This document shows, piece by piece, positions 19,180 through 29,200 of a stretch of 64,000 nucleotides of DNA. Position 1 is the stretch's first letter. Every line of letters begins with the position of its first letter. The notes beneath the pieces were generated by a model. The model searched no databases. It saw only the letters and a program-made list of their open reading frames with translations, and was not told where the DNA came from. Position numbers and translations under genes: made by a program. The DNA lies in assembly GCF_001412085.1 (NCBI RefSeq), contig NZ_LKEV01000002.1, positions 248,001-312,000 of the forward strand, read 5' to 3'. The stretch comes from Corynebacterium lowii (GTDB lineage Bacteria > Actinomycetota > Actinomycetes > Mycobacteriales > Mycobacteriaceae).

Positions 19180-19380
19180 CTAGTGATCTTCTCCCGTTTG
19201 CTCCCCCGCCGCGTGCCTGCCCGTGGGGTGTCGCTTGGCGCTGATGTCGATGACCAAAAGGGAGGCCGCCACCGCCACGAGGAGGAACATCACCACCAGG
19301 CCCAGGGTATAGCCGGTGATAATCACGACGATAAAACTCACCAAGGCCAAGGCGGTGGAAATTAAAGCGGCAACGAACAT
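19180..19380 (-). CDS. Small two-helix membrane protein
   Basis: From the ATG at 19380 this 66-residue product has two hydrophobic segments (VAALISTALALVSFIVVIITG and LGLVVMFLLVAVAASLLVI parts) followed by a short, charged, His-containing tail. No motif is recognisable. A TTG at 19398 would extend it by six residues. It lies between divIVA and the ileS leader, after the divIVA terminator, so it probably has its own promoter. Similar small membrane proteins occur at this place in other corynebacteria; the function is unknown. Confidence 0.65.
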   Translation of the reverse strand: MFVAALISTALALVSFIVVIITGYTLGLVVMFLLVAVAASLLVIDISAKRHPTGRHAAGEQTGEDH

Positions 19381-19408
19381 GACCCCTAGTGTAACCAACC
19401 CCGCATAA

Positions 19409-19448
19409 AGTAATCCCCACCGCCAACATTATGGCGGTGGGGATTACT
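19409..19448 (-). terminator. Strong terminator after divIVA
   Basis: A 17-bp perfect stem (GTAATCCCCACCGCCA against its complement, plus one more pair) with a 6-base loop lies 11 bases after the divIVA stop. On the minus strand it is followed by CTTTAT. The stem is symmetric but the position favours divIVA. Confidence 0.85.
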
Positions 19449-19458
19449 CAAATAAAAC

Positions 19459-20367
19459 TTAGTTCTCGGTGGAGTTCGTCACCGTGGAACCACGGGATTC
19501 CAGCTCCTCCAACTGGCTTTGGAGCATGGTCTTGAGGCGAGTACGGTACTCGCGTTCGAAGGTACGCAGCTCCGCGATACGGGATTCCAGGGCCGTCTGC
19601 TGCTGCTTGACGGTGGACATGATCTCGGAGTGCTTGCGCTCGGCATCCTGCTTGAGGGCCGCGGCCTTCTCCTCGGCCTGGCGCACCTGAGTCTCGGAAC
19701 GGGTACGAGCGTCCGCGAGGGTAGCCTCGGACTTCTTCTCGGCGTCCGCCACCAGGGTGCGAGCCTTGAGATCGGCCTCACTGATCTGCTTCTCCGCAGC
19801 CTGGCGAGCCTCGTCCAGCATGGACTTGGATTCCAGCTGCGCCTCGGTGGTGAGGCGATCGGCCATCTCCTGCGCCATGCCCAGCACCTTGGCGGCCTGC
19901 ACGTTGGAATCCGTAGAGGTCTCCACGGCGGCGGCCGGAGCCGGCTGAGCCGGGGCAGCCGCAGCGCTGGAGGCCGCGCTCTTGGCCTCGGCGGCCTCCT
20001 TCTTGGCACGCTCAGCCTCATCGCGGGCGGCCTTGACGTCGGCCTCAGCCTTCTGCGTGGCCTTCTTCGCCTCGGTGAGCTGGGACTCGTACTCGGAACG
20101 CAGCTTGGACTCGATCTCGCGGCGCAGCGCAGCCTCGTCCACGGAGGTGGAAGAAGCCGTGCGGGAGGTCGCTGCCGTACCTGCGGAGGAGGAGCCCTTC
20201 AGCTCGTCCACGCGCTGACGCAGGTCCTCATTTTCATCCTGGAGCTGCGCGAGCGTGTCCTCCACCAGATCGAGGAACTGATCCACCTCGTCCTCGTTAT
20301 AGCCACGCTTGCCGATCGGCGGCTTGCTAAAAGCTACGTTGTGCACATCTGCTGGTGTCAGCGGCAT
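19459..20367 (-). CDS. divIVA: Polar growth protein DivIVA (Wag31)
   Basis: The 302-residue protein has the conserved DivIVA N-terminus [33 protein letters not shown] that binds membranes, followed by a Ser/Thr/Ala-rich linker and a long coiled coil (about 90-135 and 160-290) rich in Ala, Glu, Lys and Arg. It gathers at negatively curved poles and directs polar wall growth in corynebacteria, and is essential there. AAGGGAT precedes the ATG at 20367. It closes the division cluster and is followed by a strong hairpin terminator. Its own promoter likely lies in the 209 bases before it. Confidence 0.96.
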   Translation of the reverse strand: MPLTPADVHNVAFSKPPIGKRGYNEDEVDQFLDLVEDTLAQLQDENEDLRQRVDELKGSSSAGTAATSRTASSTSVDEAALRREIESKLRSEYESQLTEAKKATQKAEADVKAARDEAERAKKEAAEAKSAASSAAAAPAQPAPAAAVETSTDSNVQAAKVLGMAQEMADRLTTEAQLESKSMLDEARQAAEKQISEADLKARTLVADAEKKSEATLADARTRSETQVRQAEEKAAALKQDAERKHSEIMSTVKQQQTALESRIAELRTFEREYRTRLKTMLQSQLEELESRGSTVTNSTEN

Positions 20368-20491
20368 TGGAGATCCCTTCGAGTTCGTCGCCCCGATGGG
20401 GCTGTACAAGGCAGTTTACGCCTCGTTATTGCGTTCTGTAGTTACATTGCGGTTCTTCGCAGCCAGTGTAGCTGATTCCACACTGCTACCG

Positions 20492-20497
20492 AGTATA
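20492..20497 (-). promoter_or_regulatory. Candidate -10 box of divIVA
   Basis: TATACT on the minus strand lies about 125 bases before the divIVA start, with TACACT as a second candidate about 26 bases further down. No good -35 was found for either. A separate divIVA promoter is expected because a terminator-like hairpin follows yggT. Confidence 0.4.
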
Positions 20498-20549
20498 CTA
20501 CGCAACATAATTCTTTAGTTGATCTTCAGTGTTTCCGCCAGTCGAGGGC

Positions 20550-20576
20550 AAAAACCATTCCGGCCACGGAAGGCCT
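20550..20576 (-). terminator. Terminator-like hairpin after yggT
   Basis: On the minus strand CCTTCC-GTGGCC-GGAATGG forms a short stem with one bulge, followed directly by TTTTT. It begins right at the yggT stop codon. Confidence 0.5.
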
Positions 20577-20867
20577 TTAGATAAGGAACATCCACACTAG
20601 TCTGCTCAAAAGCTCGCAAATCAGGAACAGCACAATCACGGACATATCCAGAGCCACCCCACCCAAATTAAGAGGGGGAATGGCCCGGCGCAGAGCCTTC
20701 AAAGGCGGGTCCGTGAGGCGGAAAATAGGCTCCGCAATGACATAAAAGGCACGCGGCGGGCGAAAGGAGCGGGAAAAGGATTGAATCATCTCAATCACAA
20801 TCCGCACGATGAGCAGCAGCGTAAAAAGCCGCAGCAAGAGCAAAAACACAAGTCCGAGGGCAGTCAC
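20577..20867 (-). CDS. YggT-family membrane protein
   Basis: This 96-residue protein has two hydrophobic segments at each end and the central AEPIFRLTDPPLKALRRAIPP motif that defines the YggT family. YggT proteins sit beside sepF and divIVA in most Gram-positive division clusters; they are thought to help division or osmotic tolerance, but the mechanism is not established. The start is a GTG at 20867. It follows sepF by 89 bases. Confidence 0.9.
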   Translation of the reverse strand: MTALGLVFLLLLRLFTLLLIVRIVIEMIQSFSRSFRPPRAFYVIAEPIFRLTDPPLKALRRAIPPLNLGGVALDMSVIVLFLICELLSRLVWMFLI

Positions 20868-20956
20868 GCTGCTCTAGCCTAATCGAGAAAGCTCCTCACA
20901 TGCAGCAACACCCCACCGGGTATGTCTACCACAGCGGGGTGCTTGCTCAGTGCGCC

Positions 20957-21469
20957 TTAGCGCAGGCGGGCGGCCTCTTCCAGTTCCATCATGGAGATCG
21001 CGGCACCATCGGGGATAATGGCAAACACGCGGGGAACGAGCTTCTTCATCTGGCCGCGCAGGGCAAAGCACAGGCCCGAGGCAAAGTCCAGCACTCGCTT
21101 GGCCTCGTCCAAGTCCATGCCGCTGAGGTCAAACACCACGGCATCACCATCGCGGAAGGGCTCTCCCACCTCGGCGGACTGCGTGAAGGAAGTCAGGCGC
21201 ACCGGCACCACGGCGGGAACATAGGAACTCGGGGCGCTGCTGCGGGTCACGGTTCCGCGGCTTACCGGCTCGTGACGGCTCGGGGCCGGAGCCGCAGCGC
21301 GCTCGTGACCGTAGTCCGCGCCGTACTCGTAGCCGGGCTCGCGGCGAGGCTGGTAGGCGGCACTGCCCTGGGCCTCGTAGTGAGCGTCCTCACCGTAGTA
21401 GGCATCATCGTGGTAGGCATCCGCCGGCGCCAGGCCAAAGAACTCCTTGGCGTTCTTGATAATCGACAT
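20957..21469 (-). CDS. sepF: Cell division protein SepF
   Basis: The 170-residue protein has an N-terminal amphipathic helix (MSIIKNAKEFFGLA) for membrane binding, a Tyr/Asp/Arg-rich linker (about 18-80) and the SepF core domain (about 85-165; VPVRLTSFTQ, DGDAVVFDLSGMD, ARRVLDF-like helix and FAIIPDGAAIS). SepF ties FtsZ filaments to the membrane in actinobacteria, which lack FtsA. Its place two genes downstream of ftsZ is conserved. Confidence 0.95.
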   Translation of the reverse strand: MSIIKNAKEFFGLAPADAYHDDAYYGEDAHYEAQGSAAYQPRREPGYEYGADYGHERAAAPAPSRHEPVSRGTVTRSSAPSSYVPAVVPVRLTSFTQSAEVGEPFRDGDAVVFDLSGMDLDEAKRVLDFASGLCFALRGQMKKLVPRVFAIIPDGAAISMMELEEAARLR

Positions 21470-21539
21470 CTCTTCACATCCCCTTCGCTCATGGCTCTCA
21501 CTGCGCCGTGAAAGCCATGATGGCCAAATTGATTGTTCT

Positions 21540-22235
21540 CTAGGCTAACGGGCGCGCGCCCATGATTCTCGTTCCGACACGCACAATATCCGTTCCCGCC
21601 GCAATGGCCTCGCGCATATCGCCCGACATTCCCGCCGAAAGCAGCAACCTCTGCCCCAGGCGCTCCTCCTCTTCCACACGCAGGTGATGAGCACGCCTAA
21701 AAATCTCGGCGGGGTCGCTGCCCAGCGGCGGCACGCACATGATTCCCGCAGGGCGCAGGTGCTCGGCGGCCACCAGGGCGTCGATAAGCTCCGCGGGCTG
21801 CGTGCTGCCGCCGCGCTGGGTATCGCCATCGGCGCTCCACTGAATGAAGCAGGGCAGTACCTCGGTGCGCTCCCCGCTTTCCAGGGCGCGCCCGGCGCCG
21901 CGATTCAGCGCCTCGATGAGTTTCAGCGAGTCCACGGAGTGCACGCTGGCGGCCCAGCGGGCCACGTGATTAGCCTTCTTCGTCTGCACCTGGCCGATCA
22001 TGTGGAAGCGCATCTGGGGTATCTCTTGGGCCTTGGCCCGGGCCTCCTGCTCGCGGTTCTCCCCCACCTCCGTCACGCCGAGGTCTGCCAGTAGGGCTAT
22101 ATCGCTGGCGGGGTGAAACTTGGTCACCGGCAGCAAGGTGATTTCCTGCGGATCGCGTCCCGCCTCCCGCGCGCATGCGGCTATGTGCTCGCGCACGGCG
22201 GCGAGGTTGCCGCGCAATTCCTCGATGCGGCTCAT
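21540..22235 (-). CDS. yggS: YggS/PROSC pyridoxal-phosphate homeostasis protein
   Basis: The 231-residue protein is a single TIM-barrel PLP-binding protein. The PLP lysine lies in LLPVTKFHPASD (about residue 37). GENREQEARAK, FHMIGQVQTKKAN and MSGDMREAIAAGTDIVRVG are family hallmarks. It has no known catalytic activity and buffers free PLP. The ATG at 22235 overlaps the pgeF stop by 4 bp, so the two are coupled. Confidence 0.93.
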   Translation of the reverse strand: MSRIEELRGNLAAVREHIAACAREAGRDPQEITLLPVTKFHPASDIALLADLGVTEVGENREQEARAKAQEIPQMRFHMIGQVQTKKANHVARWAASVHSVDSLKLIEALNRGAGRALESGERTEVLPCFIQWSADGDTQRGGSTQPAELIDALVAAEHLRPAGIMCVPPLGSDPAEIFRRAHHLRVEEEERLGQRLLLSAGMSGDMREAIAAGTDIVRVGTRIMGARPLA

Positions 22236-22969
22236 GCCTGCTCCTGCGGATTCAGCCACACCAGGCCCGCCTGGCGGCCGGTGCGACCTTCGCGGCGGTG
22301 GGAAAAGAAGGTTTCATCGGCAATGGTATCGCGGGGGTCCACGTCCACCGCCTGCACACCCAGCCCGCGCAACTGGCGCTCTAATCCCGCGCGCAGGTCC
22401 AGGCCCGGCGTTTCCGCTTGCGTGCGCGCATAGGAGCCGGGCAAATGCTTATCGACGTCCCGAGCCATCGCCTCAGGCACCTCGTAGGAATCTCCGGCTG
22501 CCGCAGGCCCGAGCAAAGCATGAATATGAGAAGGACTGGCGCCGCAGGCCACCATCTGATCCACGGTGCGGGCCAGGATTCCATTGCGCGCCCCCAGCCT
22601 GCCCGCGTGCACGGCGGCGACCACTCCCGCCTGGGCATCGGAGAGCAACACCGGAACGCAATCGGCCACCAGCACGGCCAGCACCAGGTGCGGCGTGGTG
22701 GTCACCAGGGCGTCGGTAGCCGGTATCGGCTCGGAGCTGGGTTCCTCCACCACCGTCACGGTATTGGTGTGCAGCTGCTCCATCCACACAAAGTGCTCCG
22801 CGGGCATATCGAGCACCTGTGCCAGGCGCTTCCTATTGGCCAGCACCGCCTGGGGATCGTCCTCCACGTGGAGGGCCAGGTTAAAGGAGTCGTAGGGAGC
22901 AGCGGAAACCCCGCCCGCGCGGCTGGTAAAAACCTTGCGGACGGGGCGGGGGCTATCGGTTAGGGGCAT
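22232..22969 (-). CDS. pgeF: YfiH/PgeF laccase-domain protein
   Basis: The 245-residue protein belongs to the multicopper-polyphenol-oxidase/YfiH family, now known to include purine nucleoside phosphorylase/deaminase activity and peptidoglycan-editing PgeF of E. coli. The metal site is formed by QLHTN (His near residue 66), ADCVP (Cys near 102) and HAGRLG (His near 121). It lies 11 bases after ftsZ, as in most actinobacteria. Which activity matters here is not clear from sequence. Confidence 0.9.
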   Translation of the reverse strand: MPLTDSPRPVRKVFTSRAGGVSAAPYDSFNLALHVEDDPQAVLANRKRLAQVLDMPAEHFVWMEQLHTNTVTVVEEPSSEPIPATDALVTTTPHLVLAVLVADCVPVLLSDAQAGVVAAVHAGRLGARNGILARTVDQMVACGASPSHIHALLGPAAAGDSYEVPEAMARDVDKHLPGSYARTQAETPGLDLRAGLERQLRGLGVQAVDVDPRDTIADETFFSHRREGRTGRQAGLVWLNPQEQA

Positions 22970-22980
22970 AGCACCGGAAT

Positions 22981-24207
22981 CTAGCGCAGGAAATCGGGAA
23001 CGTCGAGTTCATCGCCCTCGTCATCGCGGCGGCGCCAATCGCGCTCCTCCTGGCGGTGCGTAAACAGGCCGCTGCCGCCCTCGCGGCGCGGGGAATCCAG
23101 GCGGTGACGTGCCGCCGGAGCCTCCTCGCGGGGACGCTCGCGCTCGGCAAAGAGGGAACCGCGCTCGGAGGGCGCCGGGGTGGGGTCCTCCGCCGGAGCG
23201 GACTGCGCAGCCGGGGCCGCCTGGGGCTGCTGCTCGCGCGGGGCCTCCGATACCGCGTTGGTGGCGGCGTCGAAGCCGGTGGCCACGATGGTCACGCGCA
23301 CCTCGTCGCCCAGGTTGTCGTCAATGATGGTGCCCCAGATGAGGTTCACGTCCTCGTCGGCCTTGTCCTCCACCATCGAGTTCGCCTCGTAGACCTCGTG
23401 CAGGCCGAGGTCGGAGCCACCCGCCACGGAGAGCAGCACACCGGTGGCGCCCTCCATCGTGGATTCCAGCAGCGGGGAGTTAATGGCCTGCTCGGCGGCG
23501 TTCATCACGCGGTTATCGCCGCGCGCCGAACCCACGCCCATGAGCGCGGAACCCGCATCGGCCATCACAGAGCGCACGTCCGCGAAGTCCACGTTAATCA
23601 CGCCGGGGGTGGTAATCAGGTTCGTAATACCCTGCACGCCGTTGTGCAGCACCTCATCAGCGGCGCGGAAGGCCTCCATCATGGAGAGGGTGGCATCCCC
23701 CAATTCCATGAGGCGATCGTTCGGAATCACGATGACGGTATCGCAGACCTCCTTGAGGGCGTCGATACCCTCCAGCGCCTGACGGGTGCGTCGCTTGCCC
23801 TCAAACTTGAAGGGGCGGGTGACCACGCCGATGGTCAGCGCTCCCATCTTCTTAGCGATGCCCGCCACCACCGGGGCCGCGCCCGTGCCGGTGCCACCGC
23901 CCTCACCGGCGGTCACGAACACCATGTCCGCGCCCTTGAGGGATTCCTCGATCTCCGACTTATGATCCTCAGCGGAAGCGCGCCCCACCTCGGGGTTAGC
24001 CCCGGCGCCCAGGCCGCGGGTGGCCTCGCGGCCGATGTCGAGCTTCACATCGGCGTCGGAGAACATCAACGCCTGCGAGTCGGTATTGACCGCAATGAAC
24101 TCAACGCCCTTGAGGCCCTCCTCGATCATGCGGTTCACGGCATTAACGCCACCGCCGCCGACGCCGACGACCTTGATGACGGCGAGGTAATTATTCGGAG
24201 AGGTCAT
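22981..24207 (-). CDS. ftsZ: Cell division GTPase FtsZ
   Basis: The 408-residue tubulin homologue polymerises into the division ring. The GTP-binding signature [10 protein letters not shown] spans about residues 103-112 and the T7 loop [11 protein letters not shown] about 205-215. After residue 320 comes a variable Pro/Ala/Arg linker, ending in the conserved tail [10 protein letters not shown], the binding site for SepF and other partners. The ATG at 24207 gives the usual [18 protein letters not shown] start. The ftsQ-ftsZ gap contains two hairpins. Confidence 0.98.
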   Translation of the reverse strand: MTSPNNYLAVIKVVGVGGGGVNAVNRMIEEGLKGVEFIAVNTDSQALMFSDADVKLDIGREATRGLGAGANPEVGRASAEDHKSEIEESLKGADMVFVTAGEGGGTGTGAAPVVAGIAKKMGALTIGVVTRPFKFEGKRRTRQALEGIDALKEVCDTVIVIPNDRLMELGDATLSMMEAFRAADEVLHNGVQGITNLITTPGVINVDFADVRSVMADAGSALMGVGSARGDNRVMNAAEQAINSPLLESTMEGATGVLLSVAGGSDLGLHEVYEANSMVEDKADEDVNLIWGTIIDDNLGDEVRVTIVATGFDAATNAVSEAPREQQPQAAPAAQSAPAEDPTPAPSERGSLFAERERPREEAPAARHRLDSPRREGGSGLFTHRQEERDWRRRDDEGDELDVPDFLR

Positions 24208-24279
24208 AGGATGAGGCTCGCCTTTCAAAAGAGTTGGGAGGTCTATTAAAAATCTTCTTAACCATCATGGGCGAAAACC

Positions 24280-24342
24280 CCGCCAGAGTGGCGGACATTT
24301 TTGGCGGCGTGTCGGAACCCTCAAGCCTATGTTGAGGGTTTT
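24280..24342 (-). repeat. Two hairpins between ftsQ and ftsZ
   Basis: The first met by transcripts is a 9-bp perfect stem, AACCCTCAA/TTGAGGGTT (24316-24340). The second is CCGCCA/TGGCGG (24280-24294), followed on the minus strand by GGTTTTCG, which resembles a weak terminator. They may adjust or process the ftsQ-ftsZ transcript. Confidence 0.55.
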
Positions 24343-24354
24343 GCCTGGGAATGT

Positions 24355-25050
24355 CTAGCGCACCGCAACCAGGCGTGGGTTGGAAATATCCCAGCGCTGC
24401 CCTTCTCGGGTGAGCACCGCGCGCATCGCCAGGGCTTTATCCTTGGTGTCCTCCGTGGAACCCCAGTACACCGTGCGACCATCGGCAAGGTGGAACTCCA
24501 ATTCCCACTGGCTCGGCACGGAGACGGAGGCCACCTGCGCCCGCACTCCGGGGTCAATGGCATTGACCACCTCCACCAGGGCGCTCATCGTGGCCGGGTC
24601 CTTGGTTCCCGCCCCGGTGGCCTCCATCGTGCCCTCGGGGGGATCGCCATAGGCAAAGGCCTCGCCGTGGTTATCAATGAGCAGTGGTTGATCCTGCTCC
24701 CTGGTAAAAAGCACCGGCGTGTGCTCGGTGACCTCAATGTGCACCGTGGAGGGCAGGGAGCGCGCCACGGTCACGCTCTCTACCCATTCCAGTTGAGCCA
24801 CCGCCGTGGCCGCCGCGCTCTCGTCCACGCGCACGAGGTTTTGGCCCTCGGTCAGCCCACTGGCCTCTTGTACCTGGGTGGGTTGCAGGTGGTGCGTTCC
24901 GGTGACCTCCACCGCAGAGACTTTGAGCACCGGCTGCGTCCACAGCACCACGCCCGCGCCCACGAGCAGGACAAGGAGCGCAGCCGCCACCATGAGCACC
25001 ACCTTGCCTCGGGAGCGCGGGATTCGCTCGGGCCAGGAAAAAGAAGGCAT
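24355..25050 (-). CDS. ftsQ: Cell division protein FtsQ
   Basis: The 231-residue bitopic protein has a cytoplasmic N-terminus, one membrane segment at about residues 17-37, a POTRA domain (LKVSAVEVTGTHHLQPTQVQ) and a C-terminal FtsQ beta domain. It links the cytoplasmic and extracytoplasmic parts of the divisome with FtsB/FtsL. The ATG at 25050 lies 7 bases after the murC stop codon, giving tight coupling. Confidence 0.93.
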   Translation of the reverse strand: MPSFSWPERIPRSRGKVVLMVAAALLVLLVGAGVVLWTQPVLKVSAVEVTGTHHLQPTQVQEASGLTEGQNLVRVDESAAATAVAQLEWVESVTVARSLPSTVHIEVTEHTPVLFTREQDQPLLIDNHGEAFAYGDPPEGTMEATGAGTKDPATMSALVEVVNAIDPGVRAQVASVSVPSQWELEFHLADGRTVYWGSTEDTKDKALAMRAVLTREGQRWDISNPRLVAVR

Positions 25051-25057
25051 AGCGATC

Positions 25058-26497
25058 TCAGCTCTCCAGCTCGGCCACGATCTGCGGGCCAAGGCGGGTG
25101 ACGGAACCGGCGCCCATCGTGAGCACCAGGTCACCGGGGCGCGCTACCTCAACCGCGCGGTGGGCGGCGGCCTCAAAGTCGGGTTCGCGTACCACAGCAC
25201 CGGCCATATTTTCGGGCATATGCGCGGCGATCAGGCCGGAATCCACTCCCTCGATGGGCTTTTCGCGGGCGCCGAATACCTCTAGCAGCACAACCTCATC
25301 CGCCAGGCTCAAGGCATGGGCAAACTCCGCCGCAAACTCCTTGGTGCGGGAATACAGATGCGGCTGGAATACTGCCACCACGCGCCCGCCCTGGCCCGCG
25401 GCCTCCTGCTTTGACCGGGCGGCCTTGAGCACCGCTTCCACTTCGGTGGGGTGATGGGCGTAATCGTCAAAGACCTCCACCCCGGCGGCGGTGCCCTTGT
25501 GTTCAAAGCGGCGTCGTACGCCGTCGAAGGTGGATACCCCCGCCGCCAGCGCTTCCGGCTCACCGCCCGCCAGGTAGCCCGCGCACAGCGCCGCCGTGGC
25601 GTTGAGCATCATGTGGCGGCCGGGAATATTCAGGTCTACCTGCACCGTCACGCCGTCTAGGTCGATCTGCGCGCGGGAACCCGCGGCCGTGGCCTCCATC
25701 TTTTCCACGGTGCCCAGCATGGTGATCTCCGGGTGCTGGAGCGCGGCCTCGGCGCTGCCATAGCCGCGCACGGTCACCCCGCGATCCTGTGCCCGGCGCG
25801 CCACGGATACCGCGTGTTCATCGTCCACGCACACCACCAGGTGCCCACCGGGGACGATCCTGGCGGCAAAATCCTCAAAGACCTGGAAATATGCCTCGGC
25901 GCTGCCAAAGTAATCCAGGTGATCGGGCTCCACGTTGGTCACCACCGCGACCTCCGGGCGGTAACGCAGCAGAGAGGCATCGGATTCATCGGCCTCGGCC
26001 ACAAAGGCACTCCCCGATCCGTGGTGGGCACCCAAACCATCGCGGTTGAGTTGGCCACCGATGGCGTAACTGGGGTCCAGCCCAGCCTCACGCATGGCCA
26101 CCACGCTCATGGAGGTGGTGGAGGTCTTGCCATGCGTTCCGGCGATGAGCACCTGCTGGAAGCCCTCCATGAGCAGGGCCAGGAGGTCAGAGCGGCGGAT
26201 CACCTCGATCTGCTGTTCCCTGGCCGCCACGAGCTCGGGATTGTCCTTGGGAATAGCCGCAAAGGAGGTCACCACCACGGTGGGGGCCTGGCCGCTGAGG
26301 TTCAGATTCTCCGCCGCGTGCCCCACCGCTATCGACGCCCCCGCCTCCCGCAGCGAGGCCACCACGGCGGAATCTGCCATATCGGAGCCCGTTACCGTCA
26401 GGCCACGGTCAAGGAGAATCCGCGCCAGGCCGGACATACCGGCCCCGCCGATGCCCACCAGGTGCACGCGCTCCAGGGAGATGGTCGGTGAGGTCAT
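25058..26497 (-). CDS. murC: UDP-N-acetylmuramate-L-alanine ligase
   Basis: The 479-residue Mur ligase adds L-Ala to UDP-MurNAc using ATP. The dinucleotide-like N-terminal motif [14 protein letters not shown] and the ATP loop GTHGKTST (residues 120-127) are present, as are EADESD and the C-terminal FQPHLYSRT block. It sits between murG and ftsQ in the standard cluster order. Confidence 0.97.
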   Translation of the reverse strand: MTSPTISLERVHLVGIGGAGMSGLARILLDRGLTVTGSDMADSAVVASLREAGASIAVGHAAENLNLSGQAPTVVVTSFAAIPKDNPELVAAREQQIEVIRRSDLLALLMEGFQQVLIAGTHGKTSTTSMSVVAMREAGLDPSYAIGGQLNRDGLGAHHGSGSAFVAEADESDASLLRYRPEVAVVTNVEPDHLDYFGSAEAYFQVFEDFAARIVPGGHLVVCVDDEHAVSVARRAQDRGVTVRGYGSAEAALQHPEITMLGTVEKMEATAAGSRAQIDLDGVTVQVDLNIPGRHMMLNATAALCAGYLAGGEPEALAAGVSTFDGVRRRFEHKGTAAGVEVFDDYAHHPTEVEAVLKAARSKQEAAGQGGRVVAVFQPHLYSRTKEFAAEFAHALSLADEVVLLEVFGAREKPIEGVDSGLIAAHMPENMAGAVVREPDFEAAAHRAVEVARPGDLVLTMGAGSVTRLGPQIVAELES

Positions 26498-26551
26498 AAA
26501 GGTAGTTCCTTTCTGGGGGAATAACTGGGGGCGGCTTAGAGAAGAAACGGC

Positions 26552-27631
26552 CTAGGCCAGCGCCGCCGCTACCCTATCCGCGATGATCTCGGCGGCATTA
26601 TTTTCCGCCCGCGCGGCGGCCGCGCGGCGCATTTTCTGGTGCTGCTGGGGGTCGGAGAGGATAGCCAGCACCTCGCGGGCCAGCACCTCTCCATTGAGCT
26701 CGGAATCCGCAATGGTACGCGCGGCACCGGCCTTGATGACCTCCTTGGCGTTTAAGCCCTGCTCCCCGTTGCCATGCGGCAGGGGTACGTACACAGCGGG
26801 GAGTTCCGCCGCCGTCACCTCGGCCACCGTCATGGCTCCGGAGCGGCACACGATGAGGTCGGCCACCGCATAGGCCGCCGCCATATCCGTGATGAAGGGC
26901 AGAGGAACGTAGTGCTCCTGCGGCTGCGGGGCGTCGTTCTTCTTGCCATAGGCGTGCAACACCTGAATCCCCTCGCCGGTGATGGTTTCCAGGGCCTCGG
27001 CCAGGGCCTTATTCAGGCTCACCGCGCCCTGGGAACCACCGGTCACCAGCACCGTGGAGCGATCCACGTCCAGCCCCCATTCCTTGCGCCCGCGCTCGGC
27101 CGCCACCCCCTCGCGCTCATTAGACAGAGAAGAACGAATGGGAATCCCCACCACGTCCCCCTTCATCCCGGAATCGGAGACCGCATTAAAGCCCGTGCCA
27201 CCCAGCCGCACGCCGAGCTTATTCGCCAGGCCCGCCTTGGCATTGGCCTCATGCACATAGAAGGGCAGGCCCAGGCTGGCCGCCGCGAGATAAGCCGGGG
27301 CGGCCACGTAGCCGCCGAATCCCACCAGGGCCTCGGCGGAGACGTCGCGCAACACCTGCTTGGTATCCTGCACGGCCCGCCGCACGCGCAGCGGGAGCCG
27401 CATCAAATCGCCATTGAGTTTACGCGGCACCGGCACCGGCGGAATCATTCTCAGATCAAAGCCCCGCGCCGGAACCAAATCCTTTTCCAGGCCGCGCTCG
27501 GTTCCCAGGGCAGTGACCCTCATTCCGTGACGATCACGCAGGGCCTCCGCCACCGCCAAGGCCGGTTCAATATGCCCTGCCGTGCCGCCTCCGGCGACAA
27601 CGACGGATGGGGCCTCAGATTGATGCGCCAT
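26552..27631 (-). CDS. murG: UDP-GlcNAc transferase MurG (lipid II synthesis)
   Basis: The 359-residue GT28 enzyme adds GlcNAc to lipid I to give lipid II on the inner membrane face. The N-terminal GGGTAGHIEPALAVAE loop and the donor-site motifs VTGGSQGA and CRSGAMTVAE are intact. It begins 3 bases after the ftsW stop codon. Confidence 0.97.
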   Translation of the reverse strand: MAHQSEAPSVVVAGGGTAGHIEPALAVAEALRDRHGMRVTALGTERGLEKDLVPARGFDLRMIPPVPVPRKLNGDLMRLPLRVRRAVQDTKQVLRDVSAEALVGFGGYVAAPAYLAAASLGLPFYVHEANAKAGLANKLGVRLGGTGFNAVSDSGMKGDVVGIPIRSSLSNEREGVAAERGRKEWGLDVDRSTVLVTGGSQGAVSLNKALAEALETITGEGIQVLHAYGKKNDAPQPQEHYVPLPFITDMAAAYAVADLIVCRSGAMTVAEVTAAELPAVYVPLPHGNGEQGLNAKEVIKAGAARTIADSELNGEVLAREVLAILSDPQQHQKMRRAAAARAENNAAEIIADRVAAALA

Positions 27632-27634
27632 GTC

Positions 27635-29182
27635 TTAGTAGTTTCTCCTTGTTCGTGGCTGCCGTGACGCCCCAGGGCGTCCACCAGAAGCCGATCCTCG
27701 GGGGCGAGGATCGCGCGTAGAACCCCCATCGTAATCGCGGGGGTGGCGCTGCGAACGCACAGGGGCACCCGCATGAACGCCCGAGGCAGGACCCTCGTGG
27801 TGGCGGCGCGGCCGCCCCGTCACCGGCGCGCCAAAACGCTCTTGGCGGCGTTCCTCGGTGCCACCCACACCCCTCATGGTGCGGGGGCGTCGGGGCTGCT
27901 CCGAGGTCTCTTCCGCTTCGGGTTCCGCGATCATCAGCAAGCGATCAAACATCGGCCGCCCGTAGGACTTCACGGCGGAAACCGCTTCCGGCTCGTGGCG
28001 CGCCACGTTGGCCAAAAGCCCCATAGAGGTCAGGGTGATGATGGCCGAGGTACCACCGGCGGAGATCATGGGGAGCTGAATACCCGTCACCGGCAGCACG
28101 CCCACCACATAACCGATATTGATAAACGCCTGGGAGACGATGCCCGCCGTCAGCGTGGCGGCGAGCAGGGATTGGTAATTATCCCGCGCGCGCAGGGCGG
28201 TACGGAAGCCGAAGAATCCCAAAATCCCAAAGAGCAGGATCACCACTATCCCGCCCCATAGGCCTAATTCCTCACCGATGATCGCAAAGATGAAGTCATT
28301 GCGGGCCTCCGGCAGATAGAACCATTTGGCGCGGGATTGCCCCAGTCCCACGCCGGTTACCGAGCCATCCGCCAAGGAAAGAAAGCCCTGGTAGGACTGG
28401 AAGGCCGTGCCACGGGTGTCCTCAAAGCGCCCAAAGAGGGCGTCAAAGTACACGTGGAAGCGGTGCGAGCGGAAACCGCCCACCAAGAGCACCACGGCCA
28501 TGCCCAGGAACCCGAAAACGAAGGCCGCCACGATCCAGCGGTGGGAAATACCGGCGAAGATGAGAACAAAGAGCACCACGATGGCAAAGGACACCGCCAT
28601 GCCGAGGTCACCCTCCGCCATGATGAGCAAGATCAAGGCGGTGGGGATGGCCGCAAAAACCGTATAGGGGCTGCGGAGCCCAGAGCTTTCTACCCGGCGA
28701 TTAGCCAGAAAATGAGAACCGAAGATAGCGATAGCCACCTTGGCAAACTCCGAGGGCTGCAAGCGCAGCGGACCCAGCACGATCCAGGACTGCGAACCCA
28801 CCTCCTCGCGGCCCGTTCCCACTCCGGGGATCAACACCGCGATCAGCAGCACCACGGCGATGCCCAGAATCCACCACGCCCCACGGCGAACCACCTGCGG
28901 GGGAATCTTGAGGCAGAGCCAGAACATTATCAGGCCGGCCACCACCATGCTGCCCTGGCGCAGCGCGGTGCTCCACACCGTCGCGCCCTCGATGATGGAC
29001 CACGTCATCGAGGAGGACATCACCATCACCAGGCCGATGCCGGTGAGCAGGAACACCGTAATGCGCAGCATGAGGTAGTCCAACCCCGGCTGTTCATCCA
29101 TCGCCCGGTTGAGCGCGCGGATGCCTCGCGCAATCCGCGAGGGCGGTTCGGTGGGCGTCGCCGGTGCGGTGGTGGTGCTCAT
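27635..29182 (-). CDS. ftsW: SEDS glycosyltransferase FtsW
   Basis: The 515-residue protein has about ten membrane segments and SEDS motifs, including PSEFAKVA and the C-terminal GIQLPMISAGGTSAI. It polymerises lipid II at the septum together with FtsI, encoded upstream in the same cluster. The last 100 residues form a basic, Arg/Gly/Pro-rich cytoplasmic tail, long for the family outside actinobacteria, which may bind FtsZ as reported for the mycobacterial FtsW tail. Confidence 0.96.
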   Translation of the reverse strand: MSTTTAPATPTEPPSRIARGIRALNRAMDEQPGLDYLMLRITVFLLTGIGLVMVMSSSMTWSIIEGATVWSTALRQGSMVVAGLIMFWLCLKIPPQVVRRGAWWILGIAVVLLIAVLIPGVGTGREEVGSQSWIVLGPLRLQPSEFAKVAIAIFGSHFLANRRVESSGLRSPYTVFAAIPTALILLIMAEGDLGMAVSFAIVVLFVLIFAGISHRWIVAAFVFGFLGMAVVLLVGGFRSHRFHVYFDALFGRFEDTRGTAFQSYQGFLSLADGSVTGVGLGQSRAKWFYLPEARNDFIFAIIGEELGLWGGIVVILLFGILGFFGFRTALRARDNYQSLLAATLTAGIVSQAFINIGYVVGVLPVTGIQLPMISAGGTSAIITLTSMGLLANVARHEPEAVSAVKSYGRPMFDRLLMIAEPEAEETSEQPRRPRTMRGVGGTEERRQERFGAPVTGRPRRHHEGPASGVHAGAPVRSQRHPRDYDGGSTRDPRPRGSASGGRPGASRQPRTRRNY

Positions 29183-29200
29183 TGAGGTTCCTCCCTCTCC

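Noticed and set aside
23056..24249. Long plus-strand open frame opposite ftsZ
   Set aside because: Antisense shadow; composition rich in Arg, Gly and His with no domain.
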